From assembly GCF_014235785.1 (NCBI RefSeq), contig NZ_CP060137.1:1612001-1676000 (forward strand): a stretch of DNA of 64,000 nt, given 5' to 3'. Origin of the DNA: Bacillus sp. PAMC26568. Lineage in GTDB: Bacteria; Bacillota; Bacilli; Bacillales; Bacillaceae. Shown piece after piece: positions 16,457 to 27,489 of this stretch. The notes below the pieces were generated by a model that had not been told where the DNA came from, searched no databases, and saw only the letters and a program-made list of their open reading frames with translations. Made by a program: the position numbers and the translations under genes. Each line of letters begins with the position of its first letter. Within the stretch, counting starts at the first letter, position 1.

Positions 16457-17254
16457 ATGGATACGATAAAAATTGTCATTGCAGGCCCACGGGGAAGAAT
16501 GGGAAGAGAAGCAGTAAAGCTAGTGGAAGATACAGCGCATTTTACACTTGCTGGTGTCATAGATCATAAATATGAAGGTCAAAAACTTAGTGAAGCAGAT
16601 GATTTTAAAAGTGATGCCATGATTTACACAGACATCGATAAATGTTTTGCTGAAACAAAGCCACATGTTTTAATTGATCTGACAACTCCTGAAATCGGAA
16701 AAATACATACTAAAAAAGCTTTAGAATATGGGGTAAGACCTGTAGTTGGGACAACTGGATTTTCAGATGCCGATTTAAAAGAGCTGGAAGAACTGACAGA
16801 AGAGAAAGAAATCGGTGCCATTATTGCACCTAATTTTGCGATTGGCGCAATCTTAATGATGAAATTTTCGAAAATGGCAGCGAAATACTTCCATGATGTT
16901 GAAATTCTTGAAATGCATCACGATCAAAAACTGGATGCCCCATCTGGAACAGGTCTGAAAACGGCCGAGATGATTGCTGAGGTAAGAGAAGCGAAAGAAC
17001 AGGGCCATCCTGATGAAAAGGAAACGCTTAAAGGAGCAAGAGGGGCGAACTACCAGGGAATTCATGTGCACAGCATTCGTCTGCCAGGATTAGTAGCCCA
17101 TCAGGAAGTATTATTTGGAGGAGACGGTCAGACGTTAACGATCCGCCACGATTCTTTTAATCGGGCATCATTCATGTCAGGTGTAAAGCTGTGCGTGGAG
17201 CAAGTCATGAAACTTGATATTTTGGTTTACGGTCTAGAAAATCTAATCGACTAA
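16457..17254 (+). CDS. dapB: 4-hydroxy-tetrahydrodipicolinate reductase
   Basis: This encodes 265 residues with TAAGGAGAAAG upstream of the ATG. The NAD(P)-binding loop GPRGRMG is at residues 10-16. The substrate/catalytic block [15 protein letters not shown] carries His154/His155 and Lys158. It reduces the DapA product in the diaminopimelate/lysine pathway. This pathway also feeds dipicolinate for spores. Confidence 0.98.
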   Translation: MDTIKIVIAGPRGRMGREAVKLVEDTAHFTLAGVIDHKYEGQKLSEADDFKSDAMIYTDIDKCFAETKPHVLIDLTTPEIGKIHTKKALEYGVRPVVGTTGFSDADLKELEELTEEKEIGAIIAPNFAIGAILMMKFSKMAAKYFHDVEILEMHHDQKLDAPSGTGLKTAEMIAEVREAKEQGHPDEKETLKGARGANYQGIHVHSIRLPGLVAHQEVLFGGDGQTLTIRHDSFNRASFMSGVKLCVEQVMKLDILVYGLENLID

Positions 17255-17267
17255 AGGGGAATGTCTG

Positions 17268-17696
17268 ATGAATATTGCACTGATTGCTCATGACAAGAAA
17301 AAGAATGATTTAGTTCAATTTGCGACTGCCTACAAAGGGATTCTTGAGAAACACAAGCTATATGCAACAGGAACAACAGGATTTAAAGTGACAGAAGCAA
17401 CAGGACTCAATATTCACCGTTTTCAATCAGGACCTCTTGGCGGCGATCAGGAAATCGGTGCATGCATTGCAAACAATGCAATGGATATGGTGATTTTTTT
17501 CCGGGATCCTCTAACAGCACAGCCTCATGAGCCGGATGTAACAGCTCTGATCCGCTTATGTGATGTATACGCAGTTCCGCTTGCAACGAATATGGGCACT
17601 GCTGAAATCCTTATTCATGGACTTGAACGCGGTGATTTGAAATGGAGATCAATTGTAAATGACAATGAAATTGAAAACGATTATGGAAAAAAATAA
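17268..17696 (+). CDS. mgsA: Methylglyoxal synthase
   Basis: This encodes 142 residues with AAAGGGGAATG upstream. The family signature ATGTTGF (33-39) and [12 protein letters not shown], with catalytic Asp60, are intact, as are FFRDPL and the PHEPD motif. It converts dihydroxyacetone phosphate to methylglyoxal. Its next-door position to bacillithiol genes is conserved in Bacillus and fits bacillithiol-dependent methylglyoxal detoxification. Confidence 0.97.
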   Translation: MNIALIAHDKKKNDLVQFATAYKGILEKHKLYATGTTGFKVTEATGLNIHRFQSGPLGGDQEIGACIANNAMDMVIFFRDPLTAQPHEPDVTALIRLCDVYAVPLATNMGTAEILIHGLERGDLKWRSIVNDNEIENDYGKK

Positions 17697-18399
17697 GCTC
17701 GATATTCTGGCCTTCGGAGCTCATCCGGATGATGTTGAAATCGGGATGGGGGGAACACTCGCTAAATATGCTGAGAAGGGATATAAAACAGGCATCTGTG
17801 ATTTAACAGAAGCTGAGCTCTCCTCAAATGGCAATGTAGAACTCAGGCACTCAGAGGCTGAGAAAGCATCTCGCATCCTTGGTATACATAAACGGATTTT
17901 TCTCAATCTTCCTGATCGGGGACTTTTCTTGAAGGAGCAATACATTCAGCAAATTGTATCTGTTATTCGCGAGCACAAGCCAAGGATCGTATTTGTACCA
18001 TGGATTGAAGACCGGCACCCTGATCATGGAAATTGTGCGAAATTAGTAGAGGAAGCCAGTTTTTCTGCAGGAGTGAAAAAAGTGAAAGATGATTCTGATC
18101 TTCCTCCACACCGTGTCAGTCATCTTTATTATTATATGATCAATGGGTATCATAAACCCGACTTCGTGATTGATGTGACAGAAACAATGGAAAAAAAGCT
18201 TTCAAGTCTTAGAGCTTATGAAAGTCAGTTTATTAAAAGTGATGCTTCTTTAAACACCCCACTGATTAACGGGTACATTGAAGGTGTCGAAAGCCGTGAG
18301 CGACTATTTGGAAAAGAAGCAGGTGTTAGCTACGCAGAGGGATTTTTAACAAAATCTCCGATTTTAATACACAAAGATTTATTAGGGGAAACGATATGA
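17683..18399 (+). CDS. bshB1: N-acetylglucosaminyl-malate deacetylase 1 (bacillithiol synthesis)
   Basis: This encodes 238 residues from the ATG at 17683, overlapping the end of mgsA by 14 bases. A longer start at 17659 is possible but would extend well beyond the normal N-terminus. [12 protein letters not shown] (His14, Asp16, Asp17) and EDRHPDHGN are the zinc-binding motifs of the LmbE/PIG-L deacetylase fold. It removes acetyl from GlcNAc-malate, step two of bacillithiol synthesis. No strong ribosome-binding site is seen, which fits coupling to mgsA. Confidence 0.95.
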   Translation: MEKNKLDILAFGAHPDDVEIGMGGTLAKYAEKGYKTGICDLTEAELSSNGNVELRHSEAEKASRILGIHKRIFLNLPDRGLFLKEQYIQQIVSVIREHKPRIVFVPWIEDRHPDHGNCAKLVEEASFSAGVKKVKDDSDLPPHRVSHLYYYMINGYHKPDFVIDVTETMEKKLSSLRAYESQFIKSDASLNTPLINGYIEGVESRERLFGKEAGVSYAEGFLTKSPILIHKDLLGETI

Positions 18400-19541
18400 A
18401 AAAATTAAAAATAGGGATTACCTGTTACCCGACAGTCGGCGGTTCAGGCGTAGTTGCTACAGAGCTTGGGAAGAAGCTTGCGGAAAAAGGCCACGAAATT
18501 CATTTTGTAACATCAAGCAGGCCGTTTCGTCTTGAAAAGATGTATCACAATATCTTTTTCCATGAAGTGGAAGTGAATCAATACTCTGTTTTTAAACATC
18601 CGCCGTATGATTTGGCTCTTGCCAGTAAAATGGCTGAAGTGGCAAAAAGAGAGAAATTGGATCTTTTTCACGTTCATTATGCCGTTCCTCATGCAGTTTG
18701 TGCGCACTTAGCCAAACAAATGGTCGGAGATCAGCTGAAGATTGTGACGACATTGCATGGCACGGACATAACCGTGCTTGGACAGGATCTGTCACTTTCA
18801 AATATGATCAAGTTCGGGATTGAAGCATCTGACTCTGTTACTGCTGTTTCAAAAGCACTAGCCGAACAAACCTATCAATTGCTTAACCCGGATAAAGAGA
18901 TTCAAACGGTCTATAATTTTATTGATGAACGCATCTACCATAAACAGAACGCAGCACACTTGAGAAGTGAGTACGGGATATCAGAAAATGAAAAGGTTAT
19001 GATCCACGTTTCAAACTTCCGTCAAGTGAAACGTGTTCATGATGTTGTCCGAGTCTTTTCACGTGTTTCGGAAAAAGTGAAAGCAAAACTTCTGTTAGTA
19101 GGCGATGGGCCAGAAATGACATCTATTTGCAAGCTTGTCAAAGAGTTGGGAATTGGGGAGAAAGTCCTTTTCCTCGGAAAGCAGAATCACTTGGAAGAAC
19201 TATATTCCATTAGTGACTTAAAACTTCTTCTTTCTGAAAAAGAAAGTTTTGGTCTGGTGCTTTTAGAGGCTATGGCTTGCGGTGTTCCATGCGTTGCAAC
19301 AAATATTGGGGGAATTCCTGAAGTCATTAAAGATGGAGTATCAGGTTATTTGTGTGATGTAGGGGATATTGAGGAGATAACTGAAAAAACCATTTCCATT
19401 CTAATGGATGAACAGCTGTATGGCAGAATGTCAGCAGAATCCATAAGAATTGCAAAGGAAGAGTTCCATTCCAGCATAATCGTCAAGCAGTACGAGGATC
19501 TTTATTATAGTTTGCTTGACAAGGGTGATCGGGATGAATAA
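18396..19541 (+). CDS. bshA: N-acetyl-alpha-D-glucosaminyl L-malate synthase (bacillithiol synthesis)
   Basis: This encodes 381 residues overlapping bshB1 by four bases (ATGA). It is a GT4 glycosyltransferase with [11 protein letters not shown] near the N-terminus and the C-terminal nucleotide-sugar motif [18 protein letters not shown]. It joins UDP-GlcNAc and malate, step one of bacillithiol synthesis. The third gene (bshC) is not in this window; in B. subtilis it is elsewhere on the chromosome. Confidence 0.97.
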   Translation: MKKLKIGITCYPTVGGSGVVATELGKKLAEKGHEIHFVTSSRPFRLEKMYHNIFFHEVEVNQYSVFKHPPYDLALASKMAEVAKREKLDLFHVHYAVPHAVCAHLAKQMVGDQLKIVTTLHGTDITVLGQDLSLSNMIKFGIEASDSVTAVSKALAEQTYQLLNPDKEIQTVYNFIDERIYHKQNAAHLRSEYGISENEKVMIHVSNFRQVKRVHDVVRVFSRVSEKVKAKLLLVGDGPEMTSICKLVKELGIGEKVLFLGKQNHLEELYSISDLKLLLSEKESFGLVLLEAMACGVPCVATNIGGIPEVIKDGVSGYLCDVGDIEEITEKTISILMDEQLYGRMSAESIRIAKEEFHSSIIVKQYEDLYYSLLDKGDRDE

Positions 19542-20733
19542 GGAATTTCAGGAAGCGCTGCCAGTCATCCGCAGATTAAAAGAGCATGGTTATGAAGCCT
19601 ATTTTGTAGGAGGATCTGTACGTGATGCGCTTCTTGGAAAAAAGATAAAAGATGTAGATATCGCATCCTCTGCAACCCCGGATCAAGTCAGATCTCTTTT
19701 TTCAAGAACAGTTGATATCGGTTCAGAACATGGCACCATGATTGTCATTTTGAATGGAATACATTATGAAGTGACGACATTCAGAACTGAAAAAGCTTAT
19801 AATGACAACCGCAGACCGAGTGAAGTTACGTTTGTTTCATCGTTAAAAGAGGATTTAAAAAGACGTGATTTTACTGTAAATGCAATGGCGATGGACGAAG
19901 AAGGAACCATCATTGACTATTTTAGGGGCAGAGAACATGCTGATCTTAAGGTTATTACTACAGTAGGCAGTCCACATGAGCGTTTTTCAGAAGATGCATT
20001 GCGCATGCTTAGGGCTATCAGGTTTGTCAGTCAGCTTGAATTCACATTAAGTACAGATACACTTTCTTCCATTCGTGAAAATGCTCAATTATTATCAAAA
20101 ATTTCTGTTGAAAGAAAAACCATGGAGTTTGAAAAAATAATGGCAGGAAGGGGCAGTGAGAGAGCATTAAAGCTTGTGGCTGACACAGGAATATATGAGC
20201 ATCTTCCATGCCTGAAAACAAAAAAACAGCAGTTTCTGCAATTGAGTGGCCTGCCTTTCTATCTTTTGTCTGCAAATGAAGAGCGGTGGACTGCCTTGAT
20301 ATATGTGTTAAAGATTAGTGAAACAGAACAATTTTTAAGAGAATGGAAACTCTCCAATCGGCAAATTGAGATGATTGCGAAGAACATCCTTTTTTTGAAG
20401 GAACGTATAAATAGAAAATGGACAAAGCAGCTTCTATATGAGTCAGGTTTACAATGTGCCCTTCAAGTCGAAGCTGTGAAAAACCTAATCGAGGGAAATG
20501 TACTTTCAAATGAGGGCAGATCAGAGCTTAAAGCTCTCTATCAAAGTCTTCCGATTCATTCTAAAAATGAACTCGAATTTGGAGGAACCGACCTTCTGCA
20601 GCTAAGTAATCAAAAACCTGGTCCGTGGATGGGTGAATTAATTAAAAAGATTGAGCTCGCCGTTGTGAACGATGAAGTCGATAACAGCAAGGAAGCTATT
20701 AAGGAGATGTTAAAATCGTGCAATCTGATTTAA
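19534..20733 (+). CDS. cca: CCA-adding tRNA nucleotidyltransferase
   Basis: This encodes 399 residues from the ATG at 19534, with AAGGGTGATC upstream and an eight-base overlap with bsh[13 protein letters not shown] and [13 protein letters not shown] form the class II nucleotidyltransferase active site. [10 protein letters not shown] and the C-terminal helical part complete the Bacillus-type enzyme. It builds or repairs the 3'-CCA end of tRNAs. Confidence 0.96.
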   Translation: MNKEFQEALPVIRRLKEHGYEAYFVGGSVRDALLGKKIKDVDIASSATPDQVRSLFSRTVDIGSEHGTMIVILNGIHYEVTTFRTEKAYNDNRRPSEVTFVSSLKEDLKRRDFTVNAMAMDEEGTIIDYFRGREHADLKVITTVGSPHERFSEDALRMLRAIRFVSQLEFTLSTDTLSSIRENAQLLSKISVERKTMEFEKIMAGRGSERALKLVADTGIYEHLPCLKTKKQQFLQLSGLPFYLLSANEERWTALIYVLKISETEQFLREWKLSNRQIEMIAKNILFLKERINRKWTKQLLYESGLQCALQVEAVKNLIEGNVLSNEGRSELKALYQSLPIHSKNELEFGGTDLLQLSNQKPGPWMGELIKKIELAVVNDEVDNSKEAIKEMLKSCNLI

Positions 20734-21701
20734 GAACACGATTATTGCAAGCTTTTTCAGAATCTGAAGGAGAATTTCTATCCGGTCAAAAGCTAAGTGA
20801 AACACTTGGCTGCTCGAGAACTGCAGTATGGAAGCACATCGAGGACTTGAGAAGTGAAGGATATGAACTCGAAGCAGTAAGAAAGCTAGGGTATCGAATT
20901 ACTCATAAACCTGATAAAATCAGCGGAAATGAAATACAGCTTGGACTGAAAACAAAGTTTATGGGGCGTCACATACATTTTGAAGAAGTGGTTCCCTCCA
21001 CACAAAAGATTGCCCATTCATTAGCAGGTAATGGTGCAGAAGAGGGGACTATTGTCGTAGCCGATCAGCAGACCAGCGGGAGAGGCAGACTTGCGAGAGT
21101 GTGGTATTCCCCAAAGCAGACTGGAATTTGGATGAGCTTGATTCTCAGACCGAAAATTCCAATTAACAAAACGCCGCAATTAACGTTATTAACGGCTGTG
21201 GCACTCATACAGTCCATTGAAGAAGTGACAGGTCTAACACCAGAAATCAAGTGGCCGAATGATATCCTGATCAATGGCAAAAAAATCGTCGGCATTTTGA
21301 CAGAACTGCAGGCAGAGGCAGATCAGGTCCACTCTGTCATCATTGGCATAGGAATGAATGTTAATCACGCACTGGATCAATTTCCTGAAGAACTGCAGTC
21401 AGTTGCGACGTCTATTGCAATAGAAACAGGGAAACCAAGTGACAGGGCAGAAGTCATTCAAGCCATATTAAAAAATTTCGAAAAACTTTACACCAGTTAT
21501 CTAATTCATGGATTTAAGCCTGTTAAGCTGCTTTGGGAAAGCTATGCAATCAGTTTGAATAAAAATTTGATAGCCCGTACCCTTCATGGCGCTATTCGCG
21601 GCCGGGCAGCCGGAATCGATGACGAAGGTGTGCTTTTGCTTGAAACAGCAGAAGGGAAAATAGAAAAAATTTATTCTGCAGATATTGAAATTCAACCTTA
21701 A
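20718..21701 (+). CDS. birA: Bifunctional biotin ligase/biotin operon repressor
   Basis: This encodes 327 residues from GTG, with AAGGAGATG upstream and a 16-base overlap with cca. An N-terminal winged helix (about 1-60, with SGQKLSETLGCSRTAVWKHI) binds the operator. The central ligase domain has QTSGRGRLARVW for biotinoyl-AMP and KWPNDILINGKKI; a small SH3-like domain ends the protein. It biotinylates carboxylases and represses biotin genes. Confidence 0.97.
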   Translation: MQSDLRTRLLQAFSESEGEFLSGQKLSETLGCSRTAVWKHIEDLRSEGYELEAVRKLGYRITHKPDKISGNEIQLGLKTKFMGRHIHFEEVVPSTQKIAHSLAGNGAEEGTIVVADQQTSGRGRLARVWYSPKQTGIWMSLILRPKIPINKTPQLTLLTAVALIQSIEEVTGLTPEIKWPNDILINGKKIVGILTELQAEADQVHSVIIGIGMNVNHALDQFPEELQSVATSIAIETGKPSDRAEVIQAILKNFEKLYTSYLIHGFKPVKLLWESYAISLNKNLIARTLHGAIRGRAAGIDDEGVLLLETAEGKIEKIYSADIEIQP

Positions 21702-21712
21702 TCATTTTGATA

Positions 21713-21746
21713 TTGGTGAAGAGCCTGAAATAGGGCTCTTCACCAA
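21713..21746 (+). terminator. Rho-independent terminator of the dapB-birA operon
   Basis: A 13-bp stem, TTGGTGAAGAGCC with GGGCTCTTCACCAA, starts 11 bases after the birA stop, but the T run is short (AAATTT). Confidence 0.8.
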
Positions 21747-21892
21747 ATTTCATGGGTTTGAATTTGGTCTTGGGTTTATAATCCTAAAAGCCTATTTATT
21801 ATCCGGAATCCAGTTATTATCAGCCTGAAACGAGATCTTATGATCCGCATCAAAATATCCTGCATTTTCAACGTAATATAGGGCCAAATAAA

Positions 21893-21922
21893 TTGGTATC
21901 CCCTTTTATTTTCTGTTATAAT
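21893..21922 (+). promoter_or_regulatory. Promoter of the panBCD leader
   Basis: An extended -10 (TGTTATAAT, core 21917-21922) has a weak -35, TTGGTA, 18 bp upstream. Transcription would start near 21929. The stretch 21750-21890 upstream shows no gene. Confidence 0.65.
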
Positions 21923-21928
21923 TTTAGT

Positions 21929-22079
21929 CGGGTAGTATCCTTTTGCGGAACTGCACCTGCTATTGGTATAACAAATGATGAATAAAAGTTCTGCCTTGAT
22001 CCGATTGCGGACTGGGACAGAGGGATGAACAGCCGATCTGATACCAACAATCCTTCTTCCTATTCGAAGAAGGTTTTTT
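21929..22079 (+). ncRNA. Candidate pan-motif leader with attenuator terminator, upstream of panB
   Basis: The 200-nt leader contains two hairpins. GCGGAACT (21945-21952) pairs with AGTTCTGC (21987-21994). CGG-A-CTG (22008-22014) pairs with CAGCCG (22030-22035), leaving A22011 bulged. The pan RNA motif described upstream of pantothenate genes in B. subtilis and other bacteria consists of stems with bulged adenosines, so position and structure fit. A perfect terminator hairpin (CCTTCTTC 22052-22059 with GAAGAAGG 22066-22073, then six T) ends the leader before panB. GATACCAA (22040-22047) could also pair with TTGGTAT (21963-21969), offering an alternative fold. The motif assignment is from memory, not from a covariance search. 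Confidence 0.6.
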
Positions 22080-22128
22080 CATGTCATTCGGTTACGAAAT
22101 TCCTCTGCAATTTACGGGAGGGGAAAAA

Positions 22129-22971
22129 ATGAAAACAAGATTAGATTTTATGAAAATGAAGCAGCAGCACGAACCGATTGTTATGCTTACAGCGTATGAT
22201 TTTCCTTCTGCAAAGCTTGCAGAAGAATCTGGTGTGGATATGATTTTAGTCGGTGATTCACTTGGAATGGTTGTGCTGGGATATGACTCTACGGTTCCTG
22301 TTACGGTGAGTGATATGATTCATCACACAAAGGCTGTCAAAAGAGGGGCTCCTTCTACTTTCATTGTGACAGATATGCCGTTTATGTCTTATCATTATTC
22401 AAAAGAACAATCGTTAAAAAGCGCAGCTGAAATCATGCAGCAAAGCGGTGCACATGCTGTCAAGGTTGAAGGTGCAGATGAAGTGCTGATAATTATCGAA
22501 GCGCTTACAAATGCGGGTGTTCCGGTTGTTGCCCATTTAGGGCTAACTCCGCAGTCAGTCGGTGTACTAGGCGGATACAAAGTGCAGGCAAAAGATGCTG
22601 AAAGCGCAAAAAAATTAGTGCATGATGCAAAACAATGTGAGGCAGCCGGAGCGATCGCACTTGTGCTTGAGTGTGTTCCAAGACAGCTCGCTGAAGAAAT
22701 TTCAAATAGATTAAGCATTCCAGTCATTGGAATTGGCGCAGGTGCAGAAACGGATGGACAAGTGCTTGTATACCATGATGTTCTTGGCTATGGTGTAGGC
22801 CGGGTGCCTAAATTCGTTAAGCAATACACTGCTATTGACGGACAAATTAAAACGTCATTGAGTGAATACGTACAAGAGGTAAAAAGCAGACAATTTCCTG
22901 AAGAGAAACATACTTTCACTATGAAAGATGAAGAGCTTCAGTCTTTATACGGAGGAACAACGGCCAAATGA
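22129..22971 (+). CDS. panB: 3-methyl-2-oxobutanoate hydroxymethyltransferase
   Basis: This encodes 280 residues from the ATG at 22129, preceded by GGGAGGGG; an in-frame ATG at 22081 lies inside the terminator hairpin and is not used. [34 protein letters not shown] (Mg2+ ligands) and [18 protein letters not shown] are family hallmarks. It makes ketopantoate from ketoisovalerate. It is the first gene of panBCD and overlaps panC by four bases. Confidence 0.98.
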   Translation: MKTRLDFMKMKQQHEPIVMLTAYDFPSAKLAEESGVDMILVGDSLGMVVLGYDSTVPVTVSDMIHHTKAVKRGAPSTFIVTDMPFMSYHYSKEQSLKSAAEIMQQSGAHAVKVEGADEVLIIIEALTNAGVPVVAHLGLTPQSVGVLGGYKVQAKDAESAKKLVHDAKQCEAAGAIALVLECVPRQLAEEISNRLSIPVIGIGAGAETDGQVLVYHDVLGYGVGRVPKFVKQYTAIDGQIKTSLSEYVQEVKSRQFPEEKHTFTMKDEELQSLYGGTTAK

Positions 22972-23816
22972 AGATGATTACAACGATAGAAGAACTCCAG
23001 CAAATAGTAAAAGAGCATAAAAAAAGTCAGCAATCCATTGGCTTCGTTCCGACAATGGGCTTTCTCCATGAAGGACATTTGAAATTATTGAACGAGGCCA
23101 GACAACAAAATGATTTATTGATTTTAAGCATTTTTGTAAATCCGCTTCAATTCGGTGAGAATGAAGATTTTGATTCATACCCGAGGAATATGGAAAGAGA
23201 TGCTCTTATTGCAGAAGAAGCTCAAGCAGATTATATTTTCGCTCCATCAGTCAGTGAAATGTATGAGAATGAGCCATCCGTTACAGTCAGGGTTGAAAAG
23301 CGTACGAACGTATTATGCGGAAAGTCCAGAATTGGCCATTTTGACGGTGTAGCAACTGTGTTAACAAAATTGTTTAACCTTATTCAGCCTGACCGTGCTT
23401 ACTTTGGAATGAAGGATGCACAGCAAGTAGCTGTCGTCAGCGGTCTGATCTCGGATTTTCATTTTCCGATTGAACTTGTTCCAGTAGAAACAGTCAGAGA
23501 AGAAGATGGTCTTGCTAAAAGCTCAAGGAATGTTTATTTGACTGACTCAGAAAGAAAACAGGCGCCTCATCTTTACAAAGCATTACAGGCCGGGAAAGAA
23601 ATGATTCTTAATGGGGAAAAATCACCTGAAAGTATTATTGAATTCGTATCTGAATACATTTCTGAACATACAGATGGAATCATTGACTATGCAGAAATTT
23701 ACTCGTATCCTGAGCTTGAGGAATTACACGTTCGCAAAGGCAGAGGTATTCTTGCGATTGCTGTCAAGTTTACAAAAGCGAGGCTGATTGATAATATAAC
23801 GTTTGAACTGAATTAA
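22968..23816 (+). CDS. panC: Pantothenate synthetase
   Basis: This encodes 282 residues, overlapping panB by [16 protein letters not shown] is the HIGH-like nucleotide-binding motif, FVNPLQFG follows it, and SSRNVYLT is the second signature. It condenses pantoate with beta-alanine in an ATP-dependent step. Confidence 0.98.
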   Translation: MKMITTIEELQQIVKEHKKSQQSIGFVPTMGFLHEGHLKLLNEARQQNDLLILSIFVNPLQFGENEDFDSYPRNMERDALIAEEAQADYIFAPSVSEMYENEPSVTVRVEKRTNVLCGKSRIGHFDGVATVLTKLFNLIQPDRAYFGMKDAQQVAVVSGLISDFHFPIELVPVETVREEDGLAKSSRNVYLTDSERKQAPHLYKALQAGKEMILNGEKSPESIIEFVSEYISEHTDGIIDYAEIYSYPELEELHVRKGRGILAIAVKFTKARLIDNITFELN

Positions 23817-23859
23817 TAAATGAATTTAAAGATAGATAAGTCAGTGGAGGAGATTTTTT

Positions 23860-24243
23860 ATGTTCCGTACAATGATGAAAGGGAAAATTCATCGTGCCCG
23901 TGTAACAGAAGCTAACCTGAATTATGTCGGGAGCATCACAATCGATGAAGATATACTGGATGCAGTTGATATGCTTCCAAATGAAAAAGTGCAGATTGTT
24001 AACAATAATAACGGGGCACGTTTTGAAACTTACATTATCCCAGGGCAGCGCGGGTCTGGCATTGTTTGTTTAAATGGGGCTGCGGCCCGCCTTGTACAAG
24101 AAGGCGATGTCGTCATTATCATCAGCTATGCAATGGTTTCGGAAGAAAAGGTTCATGGACATATACCTAAAGTTGCGATTATGGATGAAAACAATCAGAT
24201 CGTAGAGATCCTAGGACAGGAGCCAGCTGTAACAATTCTATAA
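23860..24243 (+). CDS. panD: Aspartate 1-decarboxylase proenzyme
   Basis: This encodes 127 residues with GTGGAGGAG upstream. It self-cleaves between Gly24 and Ser25 in NYVGSIT, producing the pyruvoyl group. [11 protein letters not shown] and CLNGAAARL are conserved. It supplies beta-alanine to PanC. It is the last gene of panBCD, with a terminator following. Confidence 0.98.
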   Translation: MFRTMMKGKIHRARVTEANLNYVGSITIDEDILDAVDMLPNEKVQIVNNNNGARFETYIIPGQRGSGIVCLNGAAARLVQEGDVVIIISYAMVSEEKVHGHIPKVAIMDENNQIVEILGQEPAVTIL

Positions 24244-24251
24244 CTTTTAAA

Positions 24252-24282
24252 AAAATCCCCCGATTGTTTGGGGGATTTTGCT
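24252..24282 (+). terminator. Rho-independent terminator of panBCD
   Basis: AAAATCCCCC pairs with GGGGGATTTT around a seven-base loop, eight bases after panD. The 220 bases that follow, up to dinG, show no gene or clear site. Confidence 0.92.
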
Positions 24283-24506
24283 TTTAAAGTGGTAAAATAA
24301 CGATAATGGTTTTTGATATAGGCGTTTTTCGTACACTTAGCAATTAACCGGGTGATTGGATTTTCAGTAGAAATCGCAGCTAAATGGATTCCATTTCTGA
24401 TTATATCGGATAAGAGTACGATATGAACTTTAATACGTGAATGATTTTGGTGCGTAAAACAACTATTTGTTCGATAGCAGTCTTGATATAGCAGAGGTGT
24501 GTAAGC

Positions 24507-27299
24507 ATGAAACAAAAATTTGTGGTAATAGATGTTGAAACGACCGGCAATTCACCTAAAAAAGGGGATCGCATCATTCAGCTTGCAGCCGTCGTCATTG
24601 AAAACGGAAAAGTGGCAGAACGATTTTCAAGTTTTATCAATCCGAGCCAAAAGATTCCGCTTTTTATTGAACAATTAACCGGAATATCAAATGAGATGGT
24701 AAAGGATGCCCCTCCATTTGAAGATATTGCTGAAAATGTTTCAGCCCTATTAGAAGATGCTTTTTTTGTGGCGCATAACGTTCATTTTGATCTATCCTTC
24801 ATACAAGAAGAACTCCACAAGTGCGGGTATCCCAGATTTACCGGACCTGTATTAGATACTGTGGAGCTTTCAAGAATTGTATTTCCGCACGCAGCCAGCT
24901 ATAAATTGTCTGAGCTGTGCGAAGAATTAAACATCACGCATCTTAATCCCCACCGGGCAGACAGCGATGCCGAAGTAACAGGGGAACTCCTTTTACATAT
25001 CCTAAGGAAATTATCTCAGCTTCCTCCAGTAACACTTCAGGCACTGAAACGCTTATCGCGGTCCTTTATCAGTGATATAGAAGAAGTATTGGAAGATATC
25101 ATTTCCGAACGTCTCTTGCTCCTTAAGGAGCAAGAAGAAATAGAAATATTCCGGTCGATGGCCATAAAAAAAATGGCAGATACTGTACAAGATCATTCCA
25201 TAAACTTAACAAAAGATTTTCAGTCATTTTCTGATGAATTAATGAAAAAAGAAGGTCCAATAGCAAAGCAATTTCAGCAGTATGAGGTTCGGAATGAACA
25301 AGCAAAGATGATAAAAGAAATACATGAATCCTTTCAATCTCATCAGCATGCATTAATCGAGGCTGGCACGGGAACAGGAAAAACACTCGCTTATTTAATT
25401 CCTGCCATTCACTATGCATTGTCTGAAAAGAAAAGTGTATTAGTAAGTACATATACGACGGCTTTGCAGCAGCAAGTGATGACAAAAGAATATCCAATGC
25501 TCAGAAAAGCCATTGATCATCCTTTTCACATGGCCGTTTTAAAAGGCCAATCTCATTATTTGTGTTTGCGCAAATTTGAAAAGTATTTGCATGAAGATGA
25601 TTTTAACTATGATAATATTTTAACGAAGGCACAGCTTTTAATCTGGCTGACAGAGACAGAAACAGGGGATTTTGATGAACTGAATTTGCCGTCTGGAGGG
25701 AAATTGCTGTGGCAGAGGCTTCATTATGATGCCATTTCTTCAAAATCAGAAAAAAACCCTTGGCGAACGCGCTGTTTCTATCAGCGCGCTTATGAAAAGG
25801 CAAAAAAGGCAGATATTGTGATTACAAATCATTCTCTTTTAATGTCGAATCTTTCTTCATCCAGCGATCTCCTTGATCAGATTGATGAAGTAATAATTGA
25901 TGAGGGCCATCATTTTGAACGAATTGCAAGCGAGCATTTAGGAACCAGAATGCACTACTTAACCTTGCAGGCTTTAACAAATCGGCTTGGAAATATTTAT
26001 ACGGACGGACTGCTGCGAAGAACACAAGACTTATTTTCAGAGAAGCGTTTAAACGGCACATTCCTTGAAATGGATACAATACTGAAACAGCTTGCTGAAG
26101 ATAATCAAGTCCTCTTCAGCTCCCTGCATACATATGTCCTTCAAAATGAAAAAGATGTTCAAACAAATCGGATCACTCACCGTTATAGACATGATCAAAA
26201 GCGGACAAGAAAATGGCTCTCTATTTTAGAAGCAGCTGCGAGAGTGAAGTTTGAACTGCATGATCTGATCAAAATGATGAAAAAACAAAAAGAAGACTTC
26301 CACAAAGTAAAAAATGAAAATGAATCATTCATTTTATACGAGTACTTTGCCATTCTTGATAAATTCGAGAAGTCATACAGAGACTTAGATCTACTGTTTT
26401 TCAAGGAAACTAACGAAAATGTCTGCTGGATTGAAATTGAATCAAGAGGAGCAAAAAATGCAGTCAGCGTCTATTCACAGCCTATTTCTGTTTCAGAACA
26501 ATTAGCAGATGGATTTTTCTCGGATATGAAGAGTGTGGTGCTGACCTCAGCGACTTTGACAGTTAATAAATCCTTTGACTACATTATAGGAGAACTTGGT
26601 CTGACTGATTATTATCCGAAAAGTCTCATTTTAGAGTCGCCTTTTACCTATCAAAAACAAGCTAAGTTAATGATCCCAGCAGATTTTCCTTCGATACAGC
26701 ATGTCACGTTAGAGGAATATACATCGTCGATTGCTAAAAATATATCAATAATCGCCAAAGCAACAGAAGGAAAGCTCCTTGTCTTATTCACTGCCTATGA
26801 CATGCTGAAAAAAACACATCAGGTGCTGAAATCCGATTCAGAGCTTGAAGAATTTATGATAATGGGCCAAGGCGGGGGCAGCATTACGAAACTTACAAAG
26901 AATTTCCGCCAATTTGAGAAAGCGATTTTGCTCGGAACAAGCAGCTTCTGGGAGGGGGTTGATTTTCCAGGTGATGAGCTGACGACCTTGATTATCGTTA
27001 GGCTGCCGTTCTCACCTCCTGATGATCCGCTTGTTGCAGCAAAATGCGAACAATTGACCAAGCAAGGGAAAAATGCCTTTTATGATTTTTCTTTGCCTGA
27101 AGCGATCCTAAAATTTAAACAGGGATTTGGCAGACTCGTTCGGACTGAAAACGATAAAGGATTGCTGTTTGTTTTTGACAAACGGATTGTAGATGCGAAA
27201 TATGGAAAACACTTTATTACCTCACTGCCATCCATTGATGTACATGTGGAGCCGATGGAACGCCTTCATCAGGAAATCCTGCTTTGGAAGAAAAATTGA
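24507..27299 (+). CDS. dinG: DinG-type 3'-5' exonuclease/helicase
   Basis: This encodes 930 residues with CAGAGGTGTG upstream. The N-terminal DEDDh exonuclease domain (about 1-165) shows FVVIDVETTGNSPKKGD, VAHNVHFDLSFI and HRADSDAEV. The helicase part has Walker A EAGTGTGKT, the DEAH-box equivalent IDEGHHFE and the C-terminal motif QGFGRLVR. The fused nuclease is the Firmicute form of DinG. The length equals that of the B. subtilis protein (931). It is a single gene between panD and ypmA. Confidence 0.95.
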   Translation: MKQKFVVIDVETTGNSPKKGDRIIQLAAVVIENGKVAERFSSFINPSQKIPLFIEQLTGISNEMVKDAPPFEDIAENVSALLEDAFFVAHNVHFDLSFIQEELHKCGYPRFTGPVLDTVELSRIVFPHAASYKLSELCEELNITHLNPHRADSDAEVTGELLLHILRKLSQLPPVTLQALKRLSRSFISDIEEVLEDIISERLLLLKEQEEIEIFRSMAIKKMADTVQDHSINLTKDFQSFSDELMKKEGPIAKQFQQYEVRNEQAKMIKEIHESFQSHQHALIEAGTGTGKTLAYLIPAIHYALSEKKSVLVSTYTTALQQQVMTKEYPMLRKAIDHPFHMAVLKGQSHYLCLRKFEKYLHEDDFNYDNILTKAQLLIWLTETETGDFDELNLPSGGKLLWQRLHYDAISSKSEKNPWRTRCFYQRAYEKAKKADIVITNHSLLMSNLSSSSDLLDQIDEVIIDEGHHFERIASEHLGTRMHYLTLQALTNRLGNIYTDGLLRRTQDLFSEKRLNGTFLEMDTILKQLAEDNQVLFSSLHTYVLQNEKDVQTNRITHRYRHDQKRTRKWLSILEAAARVKFELHDLIKMMKKQKEDFHKVKNENESFILYEYFAILDKFEKSYRDLDLLFFKETNENVCWIEIESRGAKNAVSVYSQPISVSEQLADGFFSDMKSVVLTSATLTVNKSFDYIIGELGLTDYYPKSLILESPFTYQKQAKLMIPADFPSIQHVTLEEYTSSIAKNISIIAKATEGKLLVLFTAYDMLKKTHQVLKSDSELEEFMIMGQGGGSITKLTKNFRQFEKAILLGTSSFWEGVDFPGDELTTLIIVRLPFSPPDDPLVAAKCEQLTKQGKNAFYDFSLPEAILKFKQGFGRLVRTENDKGLLFVFDKRIVDAKYGKHFITSLPSIDVHVEPMERLHQEILLWKKN

Positions 27300-27310
27300 T
27301 GGCAAAAAAA

Positions 27311-27333
27311 TGCCTGTGTGAGCAGCACAGGCA
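27311..27333. repeat. Inverted repeat after dinG
   Basis: TGCCTGTG pairs with CACAGGCA around a seven-base loop. A T run exists only on the minus strand, so this may be a weak or non-canonical terminator of dinG. Confidence 0.55.
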
Positions 27334-27379
27334 ATGGTGTGGTAGGAGAAAATTTATTTTCACTAATTGATATTGTTAC

Positions 27380-27388
27380 TGTTATAAT
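27380..27388 (+). promoter_or_regulatory. Extended -10 promoter of ypmA-ypmB-aspB
   Basis: TGTTATAAT (core 27383-27388) has no good -35. The leader of about 95 bases has T/G-rich sequence and no open frame. Confidence 0.5.
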
Positions 27389-27489
27389 GGGTACATAAAA
27401 CAACTTGTTGTTGTCTGTATTTGTTATTGTTGCCCTTTGAGGCTGACATATAAGTTACAATTTTTGTTTTTGTTTAGGAGGAATAGGTC

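Noticed and set aside
24280..24506. Gene or RNA between panD and dinG
   Set aside because: No open frame with start signals, no hairpin beyond the panD terminator and no clear promoter were found.
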